Shown: piece after piece, positions 1 to 5,638 of the stretch
Layout of the letters: each line of letters starts with the position of its first letter
Numbering within the stretch: position 1 is the stretch's first letter
Source of the DNA: Thiobacillus sp.
Lineage (GTDB): Bacteria > Pseudomonadota > Gammaproteobacteria > Burkholderiales > Thiobacillaceae
Assembly (NCBI GenBank): GCA_003510325.1
Contig: DONB01000126.1
Span: 1 to 5,749 of the forward strand
Direction: 5' to 3'
Length of the DNA: 5,749 nt
The notes under the pieces: generated by a model
Told to the model about the DNA's origin: nothing
Databases searched by the model: none
Seen by the model: only the letters and a program-made list of their open reading frames with translations
Program-made: the position numbers and the translations under genes

Positions 1-911
1 CCGCCCGCCGCAGCCAGGGAAAACTCGCGCTTGATCGGCGGATAGCAGACGCCGACCGCTTCGTTGCACCCCTGCCAGGTTGCTTCCAGCACCAGCTGCT
101 CGCCGGCGGCGAGCGCACGCGACAGCGTCACATTGACGGAGAAGTTCTGGTGGTACACCTCGGTGCGGCCGAAGGTCGGGTCGTCCTTGACGTCGCCCGC
201 GGGCATGTCGACCTTCGCCACTTTCGCGTCGGCAGGCGATTTGACGAGGTAAGCGAGCTTGTCGCGATACAGGTAGGTGTCGGGGGTCAGCGTGTAGTCG
301 AGCTTGATCGTCTGCGCATCGGGCATCGCCGCGGCGACCAGGAAGGCCTCGTCCGGCGGCAGCAGTTTCGGCATGCCGGAATCGCCAGCCAGGCTGCGCA
401 GTCCCTCCAGTGCGGAGGCGGAAGATGAAGCCGGCGCGGCGGCAGCGGGCGCCGCCGTGACGGCAGCAAGCAGCGCGGGCAGCTTGATCGACACGCTCGT
501 TTCCTGCGGGGTGTAGCACAGCCCGGCGTCGGCGCAGCCCTGCGAAACGGTTTTCAGGGTGACCGACGTGGCGCCCGCCGTGCGCTGGATCGGCAGCGCG
601 ATGCGCACGTCCTTGCGGTAGGTTTCGACCTTGCCGAAGAATTCGTCATCCTTGATCTTGCCGGCCGGCAATTTCGGCGCGCCGAGCGTGGCGCCCTCGA
701 TCGCAAACTTGAACTTGTCGCGGTACATGTAATAGTCGTCGGCGATCTGCCAGCGCGCCTCCAGCGTGTTGGCGTCGAGCGCGCGCGCGGTGAACTTGAA
801 GGCAACTTCGGGGTCAAGAAACTCCTGGGCGTGGACCACTGGAAAGAGCGCCAGCGCACCCCAAAGTACGGGCAGTGCGCGGAGCAAACGAATCCACTTA
901 TTCTTCATCAT
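1..911 (-). CDS. dsbD: Thiol:disulfide interchange protein DsbD, N-terminal part with two tandem alpha domains (runs off the window)
   Basis: DsbD passes electrons from cytoplasmic thioredoxin across the inner membrane to periplasmic disulfide isomerases and cytochrome c maturation proteins. The frame is open from 911 to the window edge (303 codons). Residues 1-28 form a signal peptide (basic MMKNKWIR start, hydrophobic core, VHA cleavage site). A first DsbD alpha domain spans about residues 30-145, with YYMYRDKFKF (60-69), DDEFFGKVETYR (88-99) and the redox pair GCADAGLC (Cys126, Cys132). An Ala/Ser/Pro-rich linker (about 146-180) leads to a second alpha domain (about 185-300), with TYLYRDK (212-218), FGRTEVYH (247-254) and GCNEAVGVCYPP (Cys282, Cys289). 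E. coli DsbD has one such domain, so the duplication is unusual. The transmembrane beta domain and thioredoxin-like gamma domain must lie beyond base 1 and are not seen. I chose the ATG at 911, which overlaps the cutA stop as ATGA and has GGAG 11 bases upstream; an ATG at 908 is possible. Confidence 0.9.
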   Translation of the reverse strand, partial: MMKNKWIRLLRALPVLWGALALFPVVHAQEFLDPEVAFKFTARALDANTLEARWQIADDYYMYRDKFKFAIEGATLGAPKLPAGKIKDDEFFGKVETYRKDVRIALPIQRTAGATSVTLKTVSQGCADAGLCYTPQETSVSIKLPALLAAVTAAPAAAAPASSSASALEGLRSLAGDSGMPKLLPPDEAFLVAAAMPDAQTIKLDYTLTPDTYLYRDKLAYLVKSPADAKVAKVDMPAGDVKDDPTFGRTEVYHQNFSVNVTLSRALAAGEQLVLEATWQGCNEAVGVCYPPIKREFSLAAAG

Positions 912-1228
912 GTTTTTTCAGTCTCCGTGGCCAGCCAGTCGAGATAGGCAGGCAGGCCGTGTGTTATCGGTGTGGCAATCAGTTCAGGTACGTCGTAAGG
1001 ATGCTGCACGCGGACGATTTCCTCAACCCGCGGGTATGCCGCGCGTGTGGTTTTGATCAGCAGCGGGATTTCCTCCGCCGTCTCCACCGCCCCTTTCCAA
1101 CGGTACATGGAGCGGCATGGCGCCAAAACGTTCACGCACGCCGCCGCCCGGCTCTCGATCAACGCCCGCGCCAGTTTCTCGGCGCTCGCGAGATCGGGTA
1201 CATTCGTCAAGACTAACAAAGGTTCCAT
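908..1228 (-). CDS. cutA: Divalent-cation tolerance protein CutA (CutA1)
   Basis: This is a 106-residue protein of normal CutA1 length. CutA1 proteins are small, very stable cytoplasmic trimers with a ferredoxin-like fold, linked in E. coli to copper and other divalent-metal tolerance; the molecular role is unsettled. Family signatures are in order: LVLTNVPD near the N-terminus, the ACVN strand (30-33), YRWKG (42-46), EEIPLLIKTT (52-61), HPYDVPE (76-82) and the C-terminal YLDWL (95-99). Cys31 and Cys38 lie in the region where the family carries its conserved cysteine(s). The stop TGA (910-908) is shared with the start of dsbD, so the two are very probably cotranscribed and translationally coupled. 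Its ATG is only 3 bases from the divergent fxsA ATG, and no strong Shine-Dalgarno precedes it, so its promoter must lie inside the fxsA coding region. Confidence 0.95.
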   Translation of the reverse strand: MEPLLVLTNVPDLASAEKLARALIESRAAACVNVLAPCRSMYRWKGAVETAEEIPLLIKTTRAAYPRVEEIVRVQHPYDVPELIATPITHGLPAYLDWLATETEKT

Positions 1229-1231
1229 GTC

Positions 1232-1639
1232 ATGCGCTTTGGTTGGATTGTGCTACTGAGGCTGTCGTTTCCGGTTCTGGAAGCGATCGGCATTTTCTGG
1301 GCGGCCGACGCCATCGGCGGCTGGGTGCTGCTGTGGCTGCTGCTGGCGGCCGTTGCGGGCGTCATGCTGATCCGCGTCGAACGCGTCGCCTGGGGCGCGC
1401 GTCTGCTGTTTTCGGTGCAGTCGGGCGCGCATCCGCTGGCTGCGCTGTTCGCCAGCGGACGCATGCTGCTCGCCGGCGGCCTGCTGGTCTTTCCCGGCTT
1501 CATCAGCGACGCCATCGCGCTGGTGCTGCTGCTGATCCCCGGCACCTGGGGCCGGCGCAAGGCGGATCCGCTGCGGCCCGCTAACGACGACGTGCTGGAA
1601 GGCGAATTCAAGCGCGAGCCCGACGACCTGCTGCGTTAA
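1232..1639 (+). CDS. fxsA: FxsA family membrane protein
   Basis: A 135-residue inner-membrane protein. In E. coli, overproduced FxsA relieves exclusion of phage T7 by the F plasmid; its normal role is unknown. The sequence follows the family plan: a first hydrophobic segment (about 4-22) with Glu17 in it, a second (about 28-48), a polar stretch (50-75), the signature hydrophobic hairpin with LVFPGFISD (85-93) and VLLLIPG (98-104), and a polar tail ending in EGEFKR (123-128), matching the EGEF/DGEY tail of relatives. AAAGG at 1218-1222 is a good ribosome site 9 bases before the ATG. The gene is divergent from cutA, with start codons 3 bases apart, and convergent with the SDR gene 17 bases downstream. 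Confidence 0.93.
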   Translation: MRFGWIVLLRLSFPVLEAIGIFWAADAIGGWVLLWLLLAAVAGVMLIRVERVAWGARLLFSVQSGAHPLAALFASGRMLLAGGLLVFPGFISDAIALVLLLIPGTWGRRKADPLRPANDDVLEGEFKREPDDLLR

Positions 1640-1640
1640 G

Positions 1641-1669
1641 GGCGCTGCTCATACCGTCAAAACAGCGCC
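1641..1669. terminator. Inverted repeat between convergent genes, possible weak bidirectional terminator
   Basis: GGCGCTG (1641-1647) and CAGCGCC (1663-1669) are exact inverted arms of 7 bases around a 15-base loop. The hairpin starts 1 base after the fxsA stop and includes the last codons of the convergent SDR gene. Neither side has a T-tract, so if it ends transcription it would do so weakly or with Rho. It could also be chance in GC-rich DNA. Confidence 0.25.
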
Positions 1670-2541
1670 ATCTGCCCGCGCGCCTGGCGGATTTCGCGCA
1701 GCAGGTCGTCGGAGGTCGGGTAGCGGTATTTCAGGCGCAGCTCGCGCGTGGTGCGGGCGTTGGACAGCTGGCGCGACTCGCGCAGAAACGACAGCAAGGC
1801 TTCCGACAGCACCTTTTCCGCCTCGGCGCGCTTGACCCGCGGCGGGCGCGGCAGGTCGAAGGCATCGGCGCAGCTGTCGAACCAGTCACCCATTTTCAGC
1901 GGGTGCGCATCGACCGCGTGGTAGATGCGCTGCGAACGCCCGCGGAACAGCGCGGCCCACGCCAATCGCGCCAGGTCGTCGGCATGAATGTGATTGGTGT
2001 AGCTGTCGTCCTTTGCCACCAGGGCCGGGGTGCCGCGCTTGATGCGCTCCAGCGGCAGCCGGTCGGCGGCATAAATGCCCGGCGCACGCAGGATCGTCAC
2101 CTGCACCCGCTGCGTTTCGCCCCAGGTGCGCAGCTGGCGTTCGGCATCCACCCGTCGCACCGCACGTCCGTTCACCGGCGCCACCGGACGCGTTTCGGCG
2201 ACCCAGTCGCCGCCGCAGTCGCCGTACACGCCGCTGGTGCTGATGTAGACCAGCGCGCCCGGTTTGCGCCGTCCCAGCGCATGCAGCAGATGCGCGGTAC
2301 GCGGATCGGTCCTCCCTTCATTCGGCGGCGGCGCGAAATGGAACACGCCATCGACGCGCGGCAGCCGCGCGAGCGAGGCCGGCTGGTCGAGGTCGCCGAC
2401 GTACGGCGTCACGCCGAGCGCGCGCAGTTCGGCCGCGCGTTCGCTGCGACGGATCATGCCGATGAATTCCGCCTGCCCGGCATAGCGCTTCACCAGCCGC
2501 TCGGCGACATCGCCAAACCCCACTATCAAGATTCTTTTCAT
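1657..2541 (-). CDS. Atypical extended SDR, NAD(P)-binding epimerase/dehydratase-like protein (YeeZ-like)
   Basis: A 294-residue Rossmann-fold protein of the NAD-dependent epimerase/dehydratase superfamily, closest in pattern to the atypical SDR group that includes E. coli YeeZ; substrate unknown. The nucleotide-binding loop is GFGDVAERL (8-16), after the strand KRILIV. Further landmarks are VGDL (48-51), HFAPPP (68-73), the active-site strand YISTSGVYGD (99-108), RAPGIYAADRLPLERI (152-167) and NHIHADDLARL (183-193). The classical YxxxK catalytic pair is not visible: where it should follow the STSGVYG strand the sequence reads NGRAVRRVDAE (124-134), with no Tyr. It may therefore bind NAD(P) without normal SDR chemistry. 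I chose the ATG at 2541, because the MKRILIVGFG start is typical and AGGCGGG (2552-2546) lies just upstream; an in-frame TTG at 2565 would add 8 residues. It is divergent from the oxidoreductase gene. Confidence 0.88.
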   Translation of the reverse strand: MKRILIVGFGDVAERLVKRYAGQAEFIGMIRRSERAAELRALGVTPYVGDLDQPASLARLPRVDGVFHFAPPPNEGRTDPRTAHLLHALGRRKPGALVYISTSGVYGDCGGDWVAETRPVAPVNGRAVRRVDAERQLRTWGETQRVQVTILRAPGIYAADRLPLERIKRGTPALVAKDDSYTNHIHADDLARLAWAALFRGRSQRIYHAVDAHPLKMGDWFDSCADAFDLPRPPRVKRAEAEKVLSEALLSFLRESRQLSNARTTRELRLKYRYPTSDDLLREIRQARGQMALF

Positions 2542-2583
2542 CGTGCCCGCCTGTGATTCACCCAAGCTGTAACCCTATGCAGG

Positions 2584-2600
2584 CAGGGGTTAAAACCCTG
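2584..2600. promoter_or_regulatory. Imperfect palindrome in the divergent intergenic region, possible operator
   Basis: CAGGGGTTAAAACCCTG reads as CAGGG-G-TT, a 2-base AA centre, then AACCCTG. The arms match except for one extra G. A further AACCC at 2571-2575 can also pair with the GGGTT at 2587-2591. The site overlaps the candidate -35 element of the rightward gene, where a repressor or activator could act. No regulator is coded nearby. Confidence 0.35.
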
Positions 2601-2617
2601 TCCACACAGGCGATAAT
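2590..2617 (+). promoter_or_regulatory. Candidate sigma-70 promoter for the oxidoreductase gene
   Basis: TTAAAA (2590-2595, 4 of 6 to the -35 consensus), a 16-base spacer and GATAAT (2612-2617, 5 of 6 to the -10 consensus) lie about 31 bases before the start codon at 2649. This is the best promoter-like pair in the 107-base divergent gap. It predicts a leader of about 25 bases. No equally good pair is seen for the leftward SDR gene. Confidence 0.45.
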
Positions 2618-2648
2618 TCGCTGTTTTCCTGCATTTTAAGCTCACATC

Positions 2649-3686
2649 ATGCCGTACCAGGTCACCATTCAGCCCAGCGGGCATCAGTTCAACGTCGAGG
2701 ACGACGAAACCATCCTCGAAGCCGCATTGCGCGAAGGCTATGCTTTGCCCTACGGCTGTCGCAACGGCGCCTGCGGGGCCTGCAAGGGCAAGCTGCTGTC
2801 CGGCCAGATCGACTACGGCGTGCATTCGCCCAACGCGCTGAAGGACGAGGAGAAATCCCAGGGCCGCGCCCTGTTCTGCCGCGCCAAGCCCTTGAGCGAC
2901 CTGGTCATCGAAGCCAAGGAAATCGGCGCCGCCCGGGACATCGTGATCAAGACGCTGCCGTGCCGCGTGGAGAAACTGGAAAAGCGCGCCGACGACGTGA
3001 TGCTCGTCAAGATCAAGCTGCCCGCCAACGAACGGCTGCAATACCTCGCCGGACAATACATCGACTTCCAGCTGAAGGGCGGCAAGGCGCGCAGCTATTC
3101 GCTGGCGAACCCGCCGCACGACGATGCGCTGCTCGAGTTGCACATCCGCCACGTGCCGGGCGGCCTGTTCACCGATCAGGTGTTTTCCACCCTCAAGGAA
3201 CGCGACATCCTGCGCCTGAAGGGCCCGCTCGGCAGCTTCTTCATCCGCGAGGATTCCGACAAGCCGATGATCTTCATCGCCGGCGGCACCGGCTTTGCCC
3301 CGATCAAGGGCATGCTGGAGCACGCCTTTGCCGAGCACACGGACCGCGAACTGGTACTGTACTGGGGCGTGCGTTCGCTGAAAGACCTGTACATGGCCGA
3401 ACTGCCGCTGCAGTGGCAGGCCGAGCATCCGAATTTCAGCTTCATCCCTGTGCTGTCGAATCCGCAGCCGGCCGACCACTGGCAGGGCCGCACTGGTTTC
3501 GTGCACGAGGCGGTGCTGGCCGACTTCGCCGACCTGTCGGGTTATCAGGTCTATGCCTGCGGCGCGCCCGTCATGGTCGACAGCGCGCGCGACAGCTTCG
3601 TGAAATCCCGCAAGCTGCCCGAAGACGAATTCTTCGCCGATTCCTTCGTCTACGCGGCAGATGCCGAGACCGCACCCGTCGCATAA
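2649..3686 (+). CDS. 2Fe-2S/FAD/NAD electron-transfer reductase, CDP-6-deoxy-delta-3,4-glucoseen reductase-like (AscD/RfbI family)
   Basis: A 345-residue NAD(P)H-dependent reductase that would move electrons from NAD(P)H through FAD to a plant-type 2Fe-2S centre and on to an unknown acceptor. Residues 1-90 are the ferredoxin domain, with ligands Cys37, Cys42, Cys45 and Cys77 (CRNGACGAC, then FCRAKP). Residues about 100-200 are the FAD domain, with RSYSLANPP (148-156) and GPLGSFF (192-198). Residues about 205-335 are the NAD domain, with FIAGGTGFAPIKGM (209-222) and YACGAPVMV (302-310). Domain order matches reductase components of oxygenases (MmoC, XylA, BenC type) and of CDP-ascarylose synthesis. 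Betaproteobacterial copies are usually named after the latter, but no dehydratase, oxygenase or sugar-nucleotide gene is present here, so that specific function is doubtful. The ribosome site is weak (AAG about 8 bases before ATG). All cofactor motifs are intact. Confidence 0.93.
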   Translation: MPYQVTIQPSGHQFNVEDDETILEAALREGYALPYGCRNGACGACKGKLLSGQIDYGVHSPNALKDEEKSQGRALFCRAKPLSDLVIEAKEIGAARDIVIKTLPCRVEKLEKRADDVMLVKIKLPANERLQYLAGQYIDFQLKGGKARSYSLANPPHDDALLELHIRHVPGGLFTDQVFSTLKERDILRLKGPLGSFFIREDSDKPMIFIAGGTGFAPIKGMLEHAFAEHTDRELVLYWGVRSLKDLYMAELPLQWQAEHPNFSFIPVLSNPQPADHWQGRTGFVHEAVLADFADLSGYQVYACGAPVMVDSARDSFVKSRKLPEDEFFADSFVYAADAETAPVA

Positions 3687-3711
3687 GGCCGGCCCTGACC
3701 GCGACCGCAAC

Positions 3712-3736
3712 AAAAAACCCGGGCGGCATGCCCGGG
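3712..3736 (-). terminator. Intrinsic terminator for the leftward DUF302 gene
   Basis: Read on the minus strand, the arms CCCGGGC and GCCCGGG (3736-3730 and 3724-3718) form a perfect 7-bp GC stem with a 5-base loop, followed by six T (3717-3712). This is a textbook Rho-independent terminator for transcripts coming from 3823 and beyond. On the plus strand there is no T-tract after the hairpin, so it is not a good terminator for the reductase gene, whose stop is 25 bases away. Confidence 0.85.
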
Positions 3737-3737
3737 C

Positions 3738-3822
3738 TCCGGTACTTCGAGACAGGCGACTGCGCTGTCACGGTTGAATTCGGCAAATCCTGCAGCGCTT
3801 GCCCTGGTTGAATCGGTGAGCC
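3738..3822 (-). other. 3' untranslated region of the DUF302 gene
   Basis: This 85-base stretch lies between the DUF302 stop codon and the terminator hairpin. It has no open frame with a start and ribosome site, and no strong secondary structure beyond a 5-bp GACAG/CTGTC pairing (about 3752-3770). I see no small gene in it. Confidence 0.5.
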
Positions 3823-4362
3823 TTACAGCTCGCCTTTGGCGCCGGCCTGCATGATCTCGAGCAGCGATTTGCGCACCGCCTCGATGCGGACTTTCAGGGC
3901 TTCAGGCAGGCGCTTTTCCTGTGCGACCGCATCGACGTTGACGTCCATCATCACCAGCCAGCCCTGCCCCTTTGCATCCTCGATCAGGGCGATGCGGCAC
4001 GGCATGTAGATGGAAAAATCCATGTTCGCATCGATCAGGTCCTTGGCCAGCACCGCATCGCAGAACTGGAAAATGATGATGGTGCGCTGAGGCTTGCCGG
4101 TCACCGCTTCCACCTGCTTGGACATCGGAAGCTCCGCCACCAGCTGCAGGTTCAGCGCATTGGCGCGCAAGCGCATCGACTCCGCCGCCTCGTTGAGGCT
4201 GACGCTGCGGTCGATGGCCATCTTGTACACCCCGCCCTGCTCCACCGCGCCGGCCCTGGACGCCGCCGGCTGGGCCTTGGGTGCGGCGGCCCAGCCTTGA
4301 GGCGCAGCCAGCATCAGCATGCTCAGTGCAAAACCTGCCGCCGCGAATGAAATCCTGCGCAT
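3823..4362 (-). CDS. Exported DUF302 domain protein
   Basis: A 179-residue protein of unknown function. Residues 1-25 are a clear signal peptide (MRR, hydrophobic FALSMLMLAA, cleavage after GWA), so the mature protein should be periplasmic. After a short Ala/Pro-rich linker, a DUF302 domain follows (about 45-150): a helix with SLNEAAESMRLRANALNL (55-72), the strand IIIFQFCD (95-102) with Cys101, and the family hallmark MPCRIALIED (120-129) with Cys122. The C-terminus is a charged helix. DUF302 proteins occur widely in proteobacteria and are common in sulfur oxidisers, but no activity is established that I can name. It has its own perfect ribosome site, an AT-rich upstream palindrome and its own terminator, so it looks like a single-gene, regulated unit between hemY and the reductase gene. 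Confidence 0.85.
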   Translation of the reverse strand: MRRISFAAAGFALSMLMLAAPQGWAAAPKAQPAASRAGAVEQGGVYKMAIDRSVSLNEAAESMRLRANALNLQLVAELPMSKQVEAVTGKPQRTIIIFQFCDAVLAKDLIDANMDFSIYMPCRIALIEDAKGQGWLVMMDVNVDAVAQEKRLPEALKVRIEAVRKSLLEIMQAGAKGEL

Positions 4363-4370
4363 GGGAGTAC

Positions 4371-4377
4371 CCTCCTT
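4371..4377 (-). promoter_or_regulatory. Perfect Shine-Dalgarno of the DUF302 gene
   Basis: AAGGAGG, 8 bases before the ATG at 4362, is the strongest ribosome site in the window and fixes the start. Its GGAG (4375-4372) can pair with CTCC (4367-4364) just before the ATG through a GGTA loop, a small hairpin that could partly mask it. Confidence 0.8.
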
Positions 4378-4380
4378 AAA

Positions 4381-4398
4381 TATTAGAAAACTCTAATA
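4381..4398. promoter_or_regulatory. 18-bp AT-rich palindrome upstream of the DUF302 gene, probable operator
   Basis: TATTAGA (4381-4387) and TCTAATA (4392-4398) are exact inverted arms of 7 bases around AAAC. The block from 4377 to 4404 is strikingly AT-rich compared with its surroundings and contains the best -10-like hexamer on the minus strand (TATATT, 4403-4398), next to and overlapping the palindrome. This is the usual arrangement for a repressor operator. The size and AT-rich dyad resemble sites of winged-helix repressors such as the ArsR family, but the regulator is not in the window. Confidence 0.55.
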
Positions 4399-4423
4399 AT
4401 ATACATCCCGCTCAGGAATGCAT

Positions 4424-4449
4424 CCGGTCACACGAATCAATCCGACCGG
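4424..4449 (-). terminator. Inverted repeat downstream of hemY, weak terminator candidate
   Basis: CCGGTC (4424-4429) and GACCGG (4444-4449) are exact 6-base arms around a 14-base loop, starting 16 bases past the hemY stop. There is no T-tract, so this is at best a Rho-dependent or weak end, and transcription from hemY may continue into the DUF302 gene. Confidence 0.25.
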
Positions 4450-4465
4450 CCAGGATACCGAGGGT

Positions 4466-5638
4466 TCATTGCGCCCGGCACATGGCCAGCGCTTTTTGAT
4501 ACTGCTGGCAGGCTTCGCTCATCTGGCCGCTCTGGGTCTTGAGCTCGGCCATGCGGATATGGCCTTCGGCGCTGGGCGCGATGGCCAGGCTGGCTTCCAG
4601 ATAGCTCTGCGCCTTGCCCCATAGCTGCTGCACACTGCACAGCTGCGCCAGCGTCAGCAGCAGATGCGCGTCGCGCGGCTGGGCATGCAGCCATTTCTCG
4701 GCCTGTTCGATCTGACGGGTCGGGCTGCTGCCGCGCGCGTCGCCATACAGCGCCACCAGATCTTCGTGCCACTCGCGGTTGAGCGCGGCTTCCAGCACGT
4801 CGAGCGCGGTATCGTGGCCGCCGCGCTGCATGAAGGCACGGGCAGCGGCACGCGCCACCCAGGGATCAAGCTTGAAATCGGCCGGAACCTTTTTCCAGTA
4901 TTCCAGCAGTCCGCGGTCGTCTTCGGCGCGGCGCTTGAGATTTTCAGCATAGGCCATGCGCCGGTTCTGCAGGGCGACGCCGGGCTCCAGCGCGTTGCCG
5001 CGCATCAGCGCGTCGAGCAGGCGATCGACTTCGTCCCATTGCCCGGTCAGTTGACGCGCCTTGAGCTCGAGCCGCAACAGCGCGGTGTGCTGCGGCGCAA
5101 TCTCCTTGGCGCGGCTGATCGCCACCAATGCCGCCGCCGCATCCTTGGCATCGAGGCATGCCTCGGCCTCGAACAGCTGCGCGGCGAGCTCGGCGCCGTG
5201 TTCGGTGGCCTCCTGGAGATGGCGCTCGCGTTGCGGGGTCGCGCGCATTTCCTGCGCCGCCCGCGCCGCGAGCACCCGCGCCAGGCCGAACCGGGCATCG
5301 TCGCCCTGCCATTGCCCGAGCGACTGCTCGGCATCCTGGTAACGATATTCGGTATACGCCTTCAAGCCGCCGACGAAGTTTTCGTCGCGCTTTCTGGCGG
5401 CGCGCCGCTCGCGCTGCGCACGCACGATGCTCTGCAGATTGAGCGTGAGCAGCGCCAGCCGCAGCAGCACCACGCCGCCCACCACCAGTCCGACCAGCAG
5501 CAGCACGAAGCTGATGAAGGAGATTTCCATCCGCCACGGCGGATACACCAGCACCACATAGCCGGGGTCGTAACGCCCGGCCATCGCCAGCGCGATGGCC
5601 AGCACCGCAATGATGAGCAGCGAGATCAGCCAGCGCAT
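4466..5638 (-). CDS. hemY: HemY, inner-membrane TPR protein of the heme-biosynthesis operon
   Basis: A 390-residue protein, close to the roughly 400 residues of E. coli HemY. This proteobacterial HemY is a membrane-anchored TPR protein and not the protoporphyrinogen oxidase of the same name in Bacillus; its exact job in porphyrin metabolism is unresolved. Two membrane segments (about 3-21 and 38-65) flank a short loop with the family-typical GRYDPGYVVLVYPPW (21-35). The basic RAQRERRAARKR (73-84) after the second segment puts the remainder in the cytoplasm. The HemY N-terminal domain continues to about residue 130. Helical TPR-like repeats fill the rest; the last are easily seen at about 320-385, with LTLAQLCSVQQLWGKAQ and a SEACQQYQKAL helix. 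The start is fixed by AAGGGG (5652-5647) 8 bases upstream and by the TAATG overlap with the preceding hemX stop. Confidence 0.93.
   Translation of the reverse strand: MRWLISLLIIAVLAIALAMAGRYDPGYVVLVYPPWRMEISFISFVLLLVGLVVGGVVLLRLALLTLNLQSIVRAQRERRAARKRDENFVGGLKAYTEYRYQDAEQSLGQWQGDDARFGLARVLAARAAQEMRATPQRERHLQEATEHGAELAAQLFEAEACLDAKDAAAALVAISRAKEIAPQHTALLRLELKARQLTGQWDEVDRLLDALMRGNALEPGVALQNRRMAYAENLKRRAEDDRGLLEYWKKVPADFKLDPWVARAAARAFMQRGGHDTALDVLEAALNREWHEDLVALYGDARGSSPTRQIEQAEKWLHAQPRDAHLLLTLAQLCSVQQLWGKAQSYLEASLAIAPSAEGHIRMAELKTQSGQMSEACQQYQKALAMCRAQ

Noticed and set aside
1117..1584. A 155-codon plus-strand frame spanning cutA and fxsA
   Set aside because: It crosses the start region of both real genes in another frame, and its translation is Arg/Ala/Gly-rich without family features.
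1903..2556. A 217-codon plus-strand frame opposite the SDR gene
   Set aside because: Antisense shadow of a well-supported Rossmann protein; no motif and no start signal.
2541..2565. Upstream TTG start at 2565 for the SDR gene
   Set aside because: It would add 8 polar residues before the MKRILIVGFG start normal for Rossmann proteins, and the ATG at 2541 has its own AGGCGGG site.
2538..3713. A 391-codon minus-strand open frame opposite the reductase gene
   Set aside because: It is longer than the real gene but antisense to a protein with full 2Fe-2S, FAD and NAD motifs. Its translation has no recognisable domain and is typical of frames left open by GC-rich third positions.
2960..3811. A 283-codon plus-strand frame overlapping the reductase gene
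   Set aside because: The translation is Arg/Ala/His-rich low-complexity, a frame shadow of the reductase, with no ribosome site.
4944..5537. A 197-codon minus-strand frame inside hemY
   Set aside because: Out-of-frame shadow of hemY, very rich in Arg, Ala and Gly.
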